64,000 nt of DNA from Dromiciops gliroides. Taxonomy: Eukaryota; Chordata; Mammalia; Microbiotheria; Microbiotheriidae. Positions within the stretch are counted from its first letter, which is position 1, and every line of letters begins with the position of its first letter. The notes under the pieces are model-generated. The model did no database searches, had not been told where the DNA came from, and saw nothing but the letters and a program-made list of their open reading frames with translations. The stretch is taken from the NCBI RefSeq assembly GCF_019393635.1, contig NC_057861.1, positions 62,684,532-62,748,531 on the forward strand, read 5' to 3'. The position numbers were made by a program, and so were the translations under genes. Positions 1 through 12,315 of this stretch are shown here, piece after piece.

Positions 1-17
1 TTTTATTAAGACACCTG

Positions 18-178
18 ATTTTTTTCTTTCTTTCTTTGTTTTTGGTGAGGCAATTGGGGTTAAGTGACTTGCCCAGGGTCACACAACTGGTAGGTGTTAA
101 GTGTTTGAGGCTGGATTTGAACTTAGGTCCTCCTGAATCCAGAGCCAGTACTCTATCAACTGCGCCACCTAGCTGCCC
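18..178 (-). repeat. CORE-SINE (WSINE1-like), tail type AATTGCCTCAC
   Basis: The reverse complement reads as the tRNA-like head (GGGGCAGCTAGGTGG), a B-box-like GTTCAAATCC motif, the CORE (CTAGCTGTGTGACC) and an A-rich tail, seen here as a T-rich run at 18-45. The head end abuts the cut 5' side of an LTR (family C). Confidence 0.85.
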
Positions 179-306
179 CTCCACCCTTCATTCTGATCTC
201 CCTTACCCCTGGGGAGATAAATTTGGATGTGGCTGCGGCCTTTGTGACCTGAAGAGAGATCTGTAGCCACCCCATACCTAATTCCTCTAGTCATCACCAG
301 TGGGGG

Positions 307-1458
307 TGATGTGGGCTAGAATTTGGGGTCAAATTGATTGTGAGTCATCCCAAAAGAATTACAAGTCTCAGTGACTCAGTTTCCTAAGTTTTATTGCAAT
401 ATTGTGGGTGACTACAGGGAGAGAACCAGAATAGTGGAAAGGTATCTCTCAAAGAAGGAAAGGAAAGACAGTTATATTTATAGTATGGATAAACTGATTA
501 TCAGTCTCATTATAATAATCTCCACCTTGGGGAGGTACAGGGGAGGGCCTGTCCTACTCATTATACTATTCTCCACCTAGGGGTGTTACAGGGGAGGGTT
601 TATCCTAATTTGGAGTTCCTGGGGGTCCTAAGCCAACCCCCAAGGTGGGTACCTTTTTCAGTGGATGTGAGGGAAAAATTCATCCTCTTTTCAATAATTC
701 TCAGGAACTCAGCAGCGAGATGACAAAAGCTCTTTTATTTCCTTCTCTTGAAGAGGCACCCTAATGTGCAGCTAAATGGGTGCCCAGAAAGGGGGCTCGC
801 AGGCCCTGTTTTATACCCTAGTCCCTAACGGGAATGGACCTTCCCCTTTTTCATCACTGGTCGGGGTTACAATCTACGAGCAAAAACTAGCTAATCAGAA
901 CTCAGTATTCCCACCCCTCTTCCTTGTATGGGCATAACTCAGGAGTGGACCTTATACTTCCTTATATGGACAGAACTCTGGAGAGGACCTAATTGAGACC
1001 AGGGCTCCTTGAACCATGTGACCTTACTAACCTGAGGGGGAGGAGGGGATCTGAGACCTTTGTCCTACAAACAGGTCAGGAGGAGTATGACTGACTGTTA
1101 TATCCACATTGAGAGGAGACAACTACCCATTTCTCACAGTGGAAGTGTGTTTTGGGGGTTTACATAAGGTGAATCAGGGGACAAATTTGGCCTTTTCTGG
1201 GCATGTCTCTTTCTGATTCCCATGGCTAGTTTCAAAATAGAATCATTTTTCATTAGAATTTCTATAGGTTGTCTTTTTCCTTTATTGTTATTTTGACCTG
1301 ACCCGTTTCTGGTCCGTTATGGATGTTGATCACTATGGGTATGAGAACCTAACATAAGTTATCCATTAACTAGGATCTGACTCCCTTTTAGAGCTAATAT
1401 CTGTATTAGAGCTTGGGTCTTAGGTTTTTCTATTAACCCTTTTTTGCCTCCTACATCA
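307..1458 (-). mobile_element. Solo LTR, ERV family B, copy 1, inside family C LTR
   Basis: The ends are TGATGT...ACATCA. GGGG lies immediately on both sides (303-306 and 1459-1462), and the intact family C copies carry this G run once, so this is a 4-bp target duplication. The LTR is itself interrupted at 666-1138 by an A-family LTR. Its poly(A) signal AATAAA reads on the minus strand near 390-400. Confidence 0.85.
666..1138 (-). mobile_element. Solo LTR, ERV family A, copy 1, inside family B LTR
   Basis: This is a 473-bp unit with TGTGAG...CTCACA ends and the 5-bp target duplication GTGGA at 661-665 and 1139-1143. Uninterrupted B LTRs run straight through this point. It is the youngest layer of a three-deep nest. 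Confidence 0.9.
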
Positions 1459-1775
1459 GGGGATGGTCCTCCCTCACTAAAAGAACTTTTCACAGGCAGA
1501 TGGTCCACCACCATCAGCCCCCTATAAAAGTACCTGTCAGTCTCCTGCTCGAGGAGATTGGTACCTCAGAGCCACGTGCTTTGTGCCTATCTCCCCATGA
1601 GAAGTCCAAGGATTTCTTTCATGGTTTCCCTTCCCTCCTCCCTTCCCTTCCCTTGCCCCTCAATAAACTACCACCTTATTCTAACTAGGTTTATGTGCAA
1701 GAGGGTATAATTCTTTAAAGAGGAATTCCTAAGAACCCCAACCCCTGAACCCATACCCCATTTCCCCCCATAACA

Positions 1776-2179
1776 TTCCTATCTTTTTCAGTTTTTACAT
1801 TTAGTAGCAAAGGCCTCTCTGAGTGATTATCTGATAAATCAACGTCTACTAGAGAGGGATAAAGGAGAAATCCATGTCTAAGTCATGTGTGTCCAAATGA
1901 GATTTGTTTATTTTTCTTTTTCTACATCTCTTTAGCTATGGAAGGGATATATTGGTTCTCCAAGTCTGCATTCAGAATGAATGGAGTGATGATGTACTAG
2001 CTTCAAAGATGGCTTTCTGGTCTTCTTCATTTGTAAAGGAAAAAGTCCCATCTCTGATTTGTATTAGGACCACTCTCTAGCTCTTTGGAGCCTCCCAGGC
2101 AATTACTGAAGGAGAAACAAGGTGTTAATCTGTTGCCTCTGCTCTAAGCTCTATTTTCAGGGCAAAGCAGGTAGAAAGA
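1776..2179. other. Unassigned spacer
   Basis: I see no gene, SINE or LTR here. It may be eroded internal ERV sequence belonging to the family B remnant further right, but no domain is readable. Confidence 0.3.
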
Positions 2180-2651
2180 TGTGAGGGAAAAATCCATCCT
2201 CTTCACAATAATTCTCAGGAACTCAGCAGCGAAGTGACAAAGGCTTTATTTTCTTCTCATGAGAAGGAGACACCCTAGTGTGCAGCTAGTGGGTACCCAG
2301 AAAGGGGGGTCACAGGCCCTGTTTTATACCCTAGTCCCTAAATGCGAATGGACCTTCCCCTTTTTCATCACTGGTCGGGGTTATAATCTACGAGCAAAAA
2401 CTAGCTAATCAGAACTCAGTATTCCCACCCCTCTTCCTTGTATGGGCATAACTCAGGAGTGGACCTTATATTTCCTTATATGGACAGAACTCTGGAGAGG
2501 ACCTAATTGAGACCAGGGCTCCTTGAGCCATGTGACCTTGCTAACCTGAGGGGGAGAAGGGGATCTGAGACCTTTGTCCTACAAACAGGTCAGGGGAGTA
2601 TGACTGACTGTTATATCCACATTGAGAGGAGACAACTACCCATTTCTCACA
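2180..2651 (-). mobile_element. Solo LTR, ERV family A, copy 2
   Basis: The ends are TGTGAG...CTCACA with the 5-bp duplication AAAGA at 2175-2179 and 2652-2656. It shares the TTCTCATGAGAAGGA variant with the left LTR of the 15.7-kb provirus, not with copy 1. Confidence 0.9.
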
Positions 2652-4199
2652 AAAGAGAAGTAGGGAGAGGATCTGGATGATTCTGTTTGTGTCTAACGTT
2701 GGGCTTGTTCTCATTTATAGTAGGACTTCTAAGAAACTATCTCCTAGGGTTGAAAGCTCGTACAAAGAACAAAAGTGCAAAAGTTTGTACCTGGCCCAAG
2801 TTTCTGATTCTTCTAGGGGGCTGGAGATGTTTAACTGAGAAAGAGAAACAGCTTCTCTCTCCCCTCTCTCCCCTGTTCCTTCTCTCCTCCTCAGCTTCAC
2901 TTGGATGTAGTCACTCTTTCCCAGTCCTTCCCAACAGTATCCCAGTGGACTAGGCTTTTTTTCTGCACATTCTTCCCCAGGGGATGGACTTCATTAAACC
3001 TGCCTCAGAAGAGATAATGGAAGGAAAGTTGCCTGAGGCTGCTTGTTTAGATCTAGTTAATTTCAGCTCACTTATCAAGCCTCCTCCCACTAGAAAAAGT
3101 GCTGGCTCATTCTCTTTAGAATGGTTTAGAATATAGACTACTTACATTCACTTGGTCTTTTCTCTGCTTTAGGGTAGGCTCAGTTATGGTATTTCCTAGG
3201 GTCTCAGCCCTGGGCAGCAGCAGTGGCAGTGTGCCTGTCACACCAGTCTCATTGTTGTGGGAATGCCGTGGGACCCCAAGAAACCTAAAGATCTCAAACC
3301 CCCCCAAACCAAAGGAAAAGCAGCTCTCTCTCCCACCTCAGGTATGAGGTGTGGCAGGACATGACCCCAATATGCAGATAAGCAATACTAAGGTCTGCAA
3401 AAGGATCTGCAGGATATGGTTGGATGCTGCATATCCTAATGGTATTCTGTTATCAAAGATCCCCTCTTAGTAATCTGGCCTCAGTCTTTGCATTTCCCCT
3501 TACCTCGTAATTCCCTTCCCTTTCTTTGTTTTGTAAAGATGCAAAAGACCAGTCTTCTCTTACTCCAGTGGGACAGTCACCAAGGTAATCTGTTCCCTGG
3601 CCATATTTCTCTCTCCTAATAAATCTCTTTGATGAGCCTCCAATTCTTTGGGTGAGCTAGTTGCAAGTCTCCCCCAAAGCACACATTCTCATACTCTCCC
3701 AGGTCACTCAGCAGAGCTATGCTCCTAGGTCTCCTCCCCTTTCTTGGCTGAACAAAGGAAAAAGGCATCTATTAATCACTTACTGTGTACCTGTCACATG
3801 CTAAGCACTGCAGATAACAAAAACAGTTCTTGGCCTGGAGTAGCCTGAAGCAGGCAATACCTAAAGGGAAGCTAGAATTGGAAAGGAGGAGAGAGGGAGG
3901 AGAAGAGGCTAGTTTGGAAATAGCCAGAAAGTGTTGAGGTATCCTAAAGTAGTACTAAAGCCCAGAATGAAGTAAGGCTGTCAAGGAATGCTGAGGATTC
4001 AGAAAGAATGCCGATACTTTTAGCTATACTAGAGGATGGAAAAAGCTCAAATAAGATAGTCATATTTGGCACTCAGGGGCTTTGAAACTCGCTGAATTCA
4101 GTATTTGACACATTTCAACGAGAAAAAATGGCTTCAGTACTTTATATTGGTTCAGCACTTGTCACACTTGCTAAAACCTGTATGAGGCAAGATGCAGAC
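2652..4199. other. No host gene; ancient repeat traces
   Basis: An LTR-like end with a CTAATAAATCTCTTTGATG poly(A) region lies at about 3600-3690 (+), possibly part of an older LTR from about 3340. An ancient dispersed-repeat motif (CACTTACTGTGTACCTG) lies at about 3760-3860. The rest is unassigned. Confidence 0.3.
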
Positions 4200-5575
4200 C
4201 TGTATCCCATCTCTTGAAGACGAGTTATTGTCATGGTAGATTGTACTCAGTGCAGAACCCCACTTATTTCACTGTGTACTTTCTTGTGCTTTGTTTCATT
4301 TTCCCAGAATGGGGAAAACTCATGATCACAACACCATCTCCCAGGAATCTAATCATGCATACTCCATCCCGGGGAACCCAAGAACCGAATGAGGGGATTG
4401 CTGTGGCCAGACAGTATTGCAATAAAACACCACCCGTTTTCTTTTTCAGGTCAGTGCAATTGGACTTGTCCCAATTTGTACCTTAATTCTCTTTTCTCTT
4501 GAAGTCATTTGTTTCTTTTTAGCTATATCCAATTTTTCTCCTTCCCTTTTTCCAATTTGTCAAAATTTACCATAAATTACTCTAACTTTCTGACCCATTT
4601 GTAACCTCCTGGAGATTACTGACACTGCACCTGTGTCCCCGTGGGTGTCCATCAATCAACAAAACTCTATCCTGGGCATCCCCCAGATTTTTGAGTTTCT
4701 TTAGGGGATCCCTTAACCAATTGCTTGATCAAAGGGAAATCCCCTAGGGCAAATCTTTTGATCCTGGACCTGGGATCCTGGACCTAGGAGGCAAGAAAGG
4801 CTTAATAGAAAAATATAAGACCCAAGCTCTAGTACAGATATTAGCTCTAAAAGGGAGTCAGATCCCAGTTAATGGATAACTTATGTTAGGTTCTCATATC
4901 CATAGCGATCAACATCCATAACGGACCAAACGGGTCAGGTCAAAATAACAATAAAGGAAAAAGACAACCTATAGAAATTCTAATGAAAAATGATTCTATT
5001 TTGAAACTAGTCATGAGAATCAGAAAGAGACATGCCCAGAAAAGGCCAAATTTGTCCCCAGATTCACCTTATGATGTGTAAACCCCCAAAATACACCTCC
5101 ACTAAAAAAGGTACCCGCCTCGGGGGTTGGCTTAGGACCCCAGGAACTCCAAATTAGGATAGGCCCTCCCCTGTACCTCCCCAAGGTGGAGATTATTATA
5201 ATGAGACTGATAATCAATTTATCCAAGCTATAAATATAACTGTCTTTCCTTTCCTTCTTTGAGATACCTTTCCAATATTCTGGTTCTCTCCCTGTGGTCA
5301 CCCACAGTATTGAAGTAAAACTTAGGAAACTGAGTCATTGAGTCTTGTAATTCTTTTGGGACGACTCACTATCAATTTGACCCCTAAATTCTAGCCCACA
5401 TCAGACCAATGAGAAAATACCCCTGCTCTGTTGGTGAGCCACCTGATCTCCCAAAATGAGCAAAAACCTAGCACATGAGTCAAAGGCAAATCCCAAACTT
5501 ACTTTAGCAAGATCTCAAGAAAAGAAAAAGCGTTTGAGTCTGGGACTAAAATTTCTCCTCATACAGGGCACCAGA
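4200..5575 (-). mobile_element. ERV family B remnant: internal segment and leader, split by a B solo LTR
   Basis: The stretch at 5404-5575 is the minus-strand leader next to the LTR at 5576. It matches the leader at 30336-30645, including a GTAAGT splice-donor-like site and the GGTGCCC core of a primer site. The stretch at 4340-4570 shares two blocks with the B provirus at 29.5-29.9 kb. Its far end is not seen. It is a broken fossil with many lesions. Confidence 0.6.
4771..5403 (+). mobile_element. Solo LTR, ERV family B, copy 2, inserted in a B leader
   Basis: The direct 4-bp duplication GACC (4767-4770 and 5404-5407) bounds a 633-bp family B LTR in the + orientation. It sits inside the minus-strand leader of an older family B element. 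The AATAAA-equivalent lies near 5315. Confidence 0.8.
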
Positions 5576-6011
5576 TGATGTGGGATGGAATTAGGGTCAA
5601 ATTGATCGTGAGTCGTCCCAAAAGAATTACAAGACTCAGTGACTCAATTTCCCAAGTTTTATTGCAATACTGTGAGTGAACACAGAGAGAGAACCAGAAT
5701 ATTGGAAAGGTATCTCTCAAATAAGGAAAGGAAAGACAGTTATATTTATAGTATGGATAAATTGATTATCAGTCTCATTATAATAATCTCCACCTTGGGG
5801 AGGTACAGGGGAGGGCCTATCCTAATTTGGATTTCCTGGGGTCCTAAGCCAACCCCCGAGGTGGGTACCTTTTTTAGTGGAGGTGTGTTTTGGGGGTTTA
5901 CACATCATAAGGTGAATCTGGGGACAAGTTTGGCCTTTTCTGTGCATGTCTCTTTCTGGTTCCCATGGCTAGTTTCAAAATATCTTCATTTTTCATTTAT
6001 TTCTCTAGTCT

Positions 6012-6042
6012 AAGTTTATTTATTTATTTATTTATTTATTTC
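6012..6042. repeat. (ATTT)n microsatellite inside LTR
   Basis: About seven ATTT units interrupt the family B LTR. The flanking phrase TCTCTAGTCTAAGTTT appears on both sides, so the run is associated with a short local duplication. Confidence 0.8.
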
Positions 6043-6235
6043 TCTAGTCTAAGTTTCTATAGTCTGTCATTTCCTTTATTGTTAGAGTTTCAGGTCTTCA
6101 TGGCCTCTTTCCCTCTGTTCCATTATGGGTACTGATTTATGTGGGTAAGAGAACTTAGCATCCTGACTTGTAAGTTATCCATTAACTGGGATCTGAATCC
6201 CTCTTAGAGCTCATATCTAAATTAGAGCTTGGGTC

Positions 6236-7077
6236 TGTATGATATGATTATGGATTTGAGTCAGATTAAACTCTGACCATGGGGTCTGGAAGGTACCCAG
6301 CCCTGCCCCAGTATAGTTTGTTTAGAAGTTTATTGCTTGTCAAAATTCTCACTGTCTCCTTTAAGTTTTATTGCCAATTGACAGTATTTTTACTTCTGCT
6401 CAGTCTCCCCACTTGTCAGCTACATATTAGTTTTGTCTGCAATCTATCATGTGTCAGAACCCCAGTCAGTGGGTCAGGGAGTTAGCCCACCAATTCAATA
6501 CTCGCGACTCAAGAAGAAAGGACGGGACTCGGCACAGGATGCAGCCATTGAATTGAGACCAGATGTTAAGTAACATTGTCTCTTTTTCTCAGAGCAGAAT
6601 CCCCTTGGCCTTGGGGTTCCAACAATGGATTATTCTTTTCTTCCCAACATAGCCGAAGATAAATTTTAACCCTATCATCCTTATCTTTAGAGACAGGGGC
6701 CTGGAGAGGGGAGTCAGTGGGAACTGTGAGATGTGAAACATCTGACTCTCACTCCCCTGTTTCCTTTTCCTTTGGTTTGACCTTGTTCCCCCTCCCCTTT
6801 TCCCCCTTGTCCCTGGAACACGTATGCATGTGTCCATACGCACCCTGGGTGAGACAGGATTGGATGTTAGATTGTGAGCTCATCCACCCTAGGTGTACGT
6901 GGGGACAGTCCTTTTCAAGATTACTATAAAAACCTAGAGGATTGGGCATATCTTTGCAAGACTTCAATGTGTAATTGGGTTTTGCCCATCCTCATGAGGA
7001 TGTAATAAATCTGTCTCTGCTTGACTTGGTGGTCTCCTCGAGTTATTTGGGTAAACTGAGGCAGTTTGCTCCATACA
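6236..7077 (+). repeat. 5' LTR of E provirus
   Basis: It carries a TATAAAA box near 6925 and AATAAA near 7006, followed by the GCTTGACTTGGTGGTCTCC U5 block found in every family E copy. The LTR is 842 bp. Confidence 0.85.
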
Positions 7078-7079
7078 GA

Positions 7080-7097
7080 TGGGGGCGCATCCGGGAC
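7080..7097 (+). promoter_or_regulatory. Retroviral primer-binding site, Pro-type
   Basis: TGGGGGCGCATCCGGGAC begins two bases after the 5' LTR. It closely resembles the proline primer site TGGGGGCTCGTCCGGGAT of murine-leukaemia-type viruses (from memory). Confidence 0.75.
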
Positions 7098-7394
7098 CTT
7101 TTTGGGGATCTTTGGAGACTCCCAGGAGCCTGTCCTTCTGAACAAGGACGTCCCTGCTGAGTTCAGCAGGTTCAGGGGTCTGGCTCTTGGTGAGGCTTCT
7201 CAGCATCCATGCCCAGAAAGAGAGAGAGAGACTTAAAAGCCAACCAGACACAGGGATGCCGGCTAAAGTAATGAGGAGTATCCGGATTGGTTCGGTCACA
7301 ACGTGTGCACAGACCCAGACTGGTGACTAACTGGGTGACCATTCAGGGGGATTTCTAGGAAGAAATCGGGGAACCCCTAGTTATCATCCTAAGG

Positions 7395-7780
7395 TCTGTT
7401 GAAGTTTTGCAGGGTTGAACAGGTCACTAGGACTGAATAGACACCCTGATACGAGATACAGAATTAACCTTAGGGTGCCCTCTAGGTCCTATTGAGTTTG
7501 CGGGGTTGAAAAGGTCTGGGGACGCCCAACCAACAATAGACACCCCGAACAAAATATAGGAACGCCCCTAGGGGGGGTTTAGTACCTGTTGTTTGCGGGA
7601 TTGAAAAACCGGCTAGATGGTAGAGACCTTTTAAAGGTGGAGGTCCATGCTGAGCCAGGGTTGAATAGACATCCCGAGCAAAAACAGGAGCCCGGTGAGT
7701 TCAGGGTTAAAAAGTCCAGACCAGGCTAGGATCTTGAACAAAATACGGGTAGAACATCTAGAGTAGGGCAAGTTTAAAGA
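7395..7780 (+). repeat. Degenerate repeats in the E leader
   Basis: The motif GGGTTGAA (with variants GGGATTGAA and GGGTTAA) recurs at about 7412, 7503, 7597, 7658 and 7704. Several copies are followed by AATAGACACCCCGA-like text. Spacing falls from about 92 to 46 bp, so the array is irregular. Confidence 0.55.
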
Positions 7781-8342
7781 GCCAGAGGAGGCTGGAAAAA
7801 ATCCTGGATTAGATAATTGGAAGGAGACCTTTTCAATTGAAATTAAAAGTAGAGGTCCAGGAGTAAAAATTCCATCAAAATAACTGTATTGACAAAAGAA
7901 GAAGAAAGGGAAATTGATCCCTGCAGTCTGGGTTAGAGAAGGGACTGAGAAGGGGATTGTAGAATTGTAAATTACTCAGAATTTGAATTGAGCCATTGGA
8001 ATGTGACCTGTCTGCAGCCTTAGGTAAAAGGCTGCTGACCACAAAGGAGAAAGAGTGAGTGTGAAGTTTGTTCTTAGGGAACACCTAAAGTTTGTAATAG
8101 GAGATTAAAGAAGAGAATCCCCTGGGTCTATCTTAAAATAGATAAATGGGGTTATTTGGTGAGATATTGGCTAAGCTGCCACTTTGCTAGTTTCAGATGG
8201 TTTAAATATGTTGAGAAGGTACGAGGAAGTTTGATTAAGTGAGAAGGAGGAATGAATGGTTAGGAAGTTGTTTGCTAGCCTACATGGTCTGCCCTGTCTG
8301 CATTGACTGTGACCAGGGGTATGAGAGTGAATAGTTGGGATT

Positions 8343-8442
8343 TTTGAGAGAGAGAAAGAAGGAAAGTAGAAGGAAGGAAGGAAAAAGAGAGGAAAGTAGA
8401 AGGAAAGAGAGAGAGAGAGAGAGAAAGAAGAAAGAAAAGAAA
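8343..8442 (+). repeat. Purine-only (GAAA/GGAA/GA)n tract
   Basis: About 100 bases of nearly pure G and A lie inside the E provirus, including a (GA)n run near 8408-8424. Confidence 0.8.
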
Positions 8443-11400
8443 GCCACCCCTTCCCCTTTTTCTGCTGTGGGGGAGGAGAGAGCATAAGTCTGTGCTTGGA
8501 ATTTAGAAGGAAAAGTTTTGTTTAATTGAAGAAGCTACCCTTAAAAAGAAAAAAACAACTGGCTAGGTTAAGGAAGTGGGGGAGGAGCAGAGGGAATCTT
8601 GCTGCTCTGGCATTGTCTTTCAGACTGAATTGGAGGACTAAATGTGGCATTAAAATATTCCTTTAAACTAGCAAAAGAAAAGTTTGTGTTATTAGGGAAT
8701 CAAGAAGGGTAATTGAATTTGATTGGGCTATCTATTTAAGAAACTTTGGGAATCATACAAACTATATACTGCCACTTTAAAAATTTTCTTTTGTAATGGA
8801 ACTGTTTAAGGAGAAACAAAAACAGGAAAATAGGAAGTGTTTAGATTAAGTGATTATGGGATGAATTAATACTAATATGAAATTATCAATGAGGTTCTAT
8901 ACGATATCGTTCAGAAAACAAATTGAGGTTTAATTGAATTAATTCTGATTTAACTCTAAGTGAAATATATACTGTTCTATTTGTGTAACTTTAAGCTGAC
9001 TACATCAAGGTGATTTGTAATATGTAAAGGAAAAGTGCCCAATAGTTTAATAGTTTATTGTATTAGAGATATGGTCAGATTTGGATTCTCTAAATTACTT
9101 TGGGTTATGAATTTAATTGAATGTGATAATGGTTTTTTGTGAAGTGGGCATAGTAAGAATATTCTTAGATGTATATTAAGGCTTTAAGATCTAACAGATC
9201 CTCAGTAAAGTAGAGTCATTTGCTTTTTTCTAAAAGTTAGAAGCTTGATGGGATCTCTTTGTGAAATGTAATTTGGTATTACAGGGGGATGGGACTTGAA
9301 ATCCTTAGTGCAGTCTCTTACCTTGAAGGACAGAAAGAAATGAAATCTAGAGATAAAAAAAAAAAACTGGCAAAAGAAACTGCTGGTTTACTTTAAATTG
9401 TATTGTGATCTGGTATACTGTAGTTTGAAAGAACAACTACAACTACAACAAGAGATAATGAGAGGATTTAAAAAGGGGCCTAGTAAAATTTGTTATAATT
9501 GGAATGAGTTATTTGAATATTTCCTCTTTGGTTTGGAAGAAGCTGAAATTCCTCCCCACTGCAAACACTTTAGATGAGAGAGAAGGGGAGCAGAGATAAA
9601 GTTAAGCTAATTTGTTGTGATGGCGATTTGATATTGATAACAATCATGTTCAAACTTACTGTGATTTGTGAAATTGTGTTAATTAATGGAAAAAGCTTTT
9701 CTGGAATCCTGAATATCTGAATATTTGAGTTTCATTCTTAAGGTTTGGTGTATATTTCTATTATGAGAATGGACAAAGTGGAAGTTTGTTATTGTAACAT
9801 TGAATTAATTGGTTATTGAATTAATACTAGAACATCTAAATAATTAGTAAGCTATGAGAAAGATCTTGCTGTTTTGATCTGGATTTATTGGTGCTAAGTA
9901 ATAGTTAAATTGGTGCCTGAACTTGTCATGTATGACATGTTAGTGAACAATAAGTAACTTATGAGCTATCTTGTATCATCTTAATAGGGAATCTGAAGTT
10001 TACTTATGTTTTTAATTAATTGGAATTAGAACATGTGTAGAAACACATGCAAACTAGTTGTCACTTTAAAGATGTTCCCATTGTTTAGAGGAATTCTGAG
10101 GACAGTATCTTATGTTTAACATCTAAACCCATTTTACCATGTGCTACTGTGCGGGGCATTTTCTAGTTTGTTCCCAGTATGCAATTTGGGATTGCTTACA
10201 CTTATTTCAACCATTGCTTGTTATTGAGCATCTCAAAGCAGATTCATTTGTGTAGTGCTAACCTATGGATGAAAAGAGAAACCTATTTAAGTACAAGTAT
10301 AGTTAATACTTGCTGTCTAGGATATGCGATCCTTGAGAAATGAATTCGCTTTTAGTGCTGATTATTGAGACTTGCTATCTAAGATGTTATGGGACTATTA
10401 ATCATTATTGCTCTGAGTCTGACTCCAGTTATTACTATTAAGGAATGGTGAGCCATATGATTCATGATACCAGCAACCCTATAGGGGTTTTACATATGTG
10501 CACTGCAGGTGGAGTTCTCTTGGGAAAAGATGGGAGACCGACTGTTTGGCAAAGGCCGAGGTAGGTGTCTCCTGACTCGGTTTCCCCAAATATTACATAT
10601 GGAATGTAAATTCTCCCACCTGGCTGATGTTAAGTCTGGCATATTGCACTGGCTGTCTATAAAACTTCTACTGGGAGTTGGGAAAGTACCTTTCCCCCAG
10701 AGCTTTGTTCTTTTTCTTTTGTGGCAAGTTCCTATAATCATGTCACTTGATAAGCACGAACACAATATTGTCTCTTCATCCCTAGATTAATACTGTAATA
10801 TCTGGGTGAGATGCAGGTTTAAGATTCAAGCTATTTGGCTTAGAAATCCTAGTCCCTTTCAGAATCTGAACAACTAGAATGTATAAGCATTTAGCCTTGT
10901 CATCTGTCTGTTATTAGTTATGCATGTTAGAAATTGAACCAGAGACATCTCAAGCCTGTTTCAAGAAAACAGAGAAGAGTAAAATATAGAATGTTTTGTT
11001 ATATAAGTTTATTGTGTAATGAAGAAATAATATCTGTCTATAGAGCATGTCCTGTAATACAAACATGGTTTATTATGGACAACTTATTTGACATGCACTG
11101 TTTTGAAATTAATTGGTTAAATGTCATCCTAAGTCTTTTATTAGAATTGAAGTTAACTTGGTAACTCTTATGTAAGTTCATTTGTGGTCATCTTCTTACA
11201 ATGGATATATATGTAATTTGGAAAGATTTAAGGGTTCTGCCTTCAGTGGCATTTTGAAACATTTAGATTGTATGGCTTGCATGTAGCAAGATAGTGGTAA
11301 CCCTTTGATTTGTTGTTAATAATGTCTGTCAGATACAGAACTAGGTAAAGCTTTGAACAGCATGGGGCATTCATGACACCTTTCACTGGATGAAGGACAT

Positions 11401-12315
11401 TTGTGAACAGCTTTTTGCTCCTGATGCAGGATCTGGGGGTTCCTGGATTCACTCTTTTGGTTTGCCCCTTTTCCCTATTGTTGTCTTTTAAAATTTTTTG
11501 TCTTTGTCTCTTTAACCTCTTGATAGTTTGTTTTATCTAGGCTCAAGGCTTTCAATTTTATGTTAGCAATTCCAGACTATATACCCCCTTCATCATCTGG
11601 ACCAGGCCTGCAAGGATTTCTGCACCTTCCACTGTCAGCTCTACACACATATTCAGCTGGAAGCAGTTACAGAAGAAGAGATCTTCGCCCTCTTTTTCCT
11701 TAGCTATTGGAAGGAGGGGTGGGGAAATGTAGTGGTAGCCTGGTGGGCCTAAGTCTAGTTGGGGATACTCAGGCCTAGAAGAGATCAATTAGAGATTACC
11801 CTTTCCTTGGATAAAGTTGGGAAACAGTTGTATTTGCTATTAAATTTGCTTTGTAAAAGGTTCTAATAGGGGTATCTGAGGTCAAAGATGAAAATTGCTA
11901 AGTGAATGGACACTGGGAGCACATCACTGAAATTATAAAGAGGTTTTAAATCACATTTGTTGTTATAATATTGGTAGTTATTGACATGTATATGGTATAT
12001 TGGGATAATTAATTAGACCCCAATTTACCTCCTGAAAGATACCTGTGGAACAGGATTAGGTATTCATTTGTAATTTTGGAGTTCTCCTTATACTTGTCCC
12101 TGTTTAGTCCCTTGCTTTATAGGTTTGATACAACGTGCAGTTCAACAGATGCAGCTGACAGGAGTAAAGGCCATGATCCTGAAACTTCACAAAGGAAAGA
12201 CTGGTGATGAGTTGGACTGGGACTGATGGGCTGAAATCCTGCATGGCTGAAGAGCTCAACGACAGTGACTCAAATCCAGAATATGCTCTCTGAGCATAAA
12301 AGAAAAACGGAGGAT

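Larger units (their letters stand above)
178..1775 (+). mobile_element. Solo LTR, ERV family C, copy 1 (5' part missing), split by a nested B LTR
   Basis: The pieces 178-306 and 1459-1775 are collinear with the other two family C LTRs (20792-21401 and 28006-28628, both on the minus strand). A TATAAAA box lies near 1521 and an AATAAA near 1661. The LTR is interrupted at a GGGG site by an LTR of family B. It is a broken fossil with no coding part. Confidence 0.8.

Noticed and set aside
4767-6235. Self-integration (autointegration) of a family B ERV
   Set aside because: The GACC duplication around the 4771-5403 LTR shows an ordinary later insertion.
12125-12240. Envelope tail-like text near the 3' end of the E provirus
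   Set aside because: It is a short, single weak resemblance, not enough to call a part.
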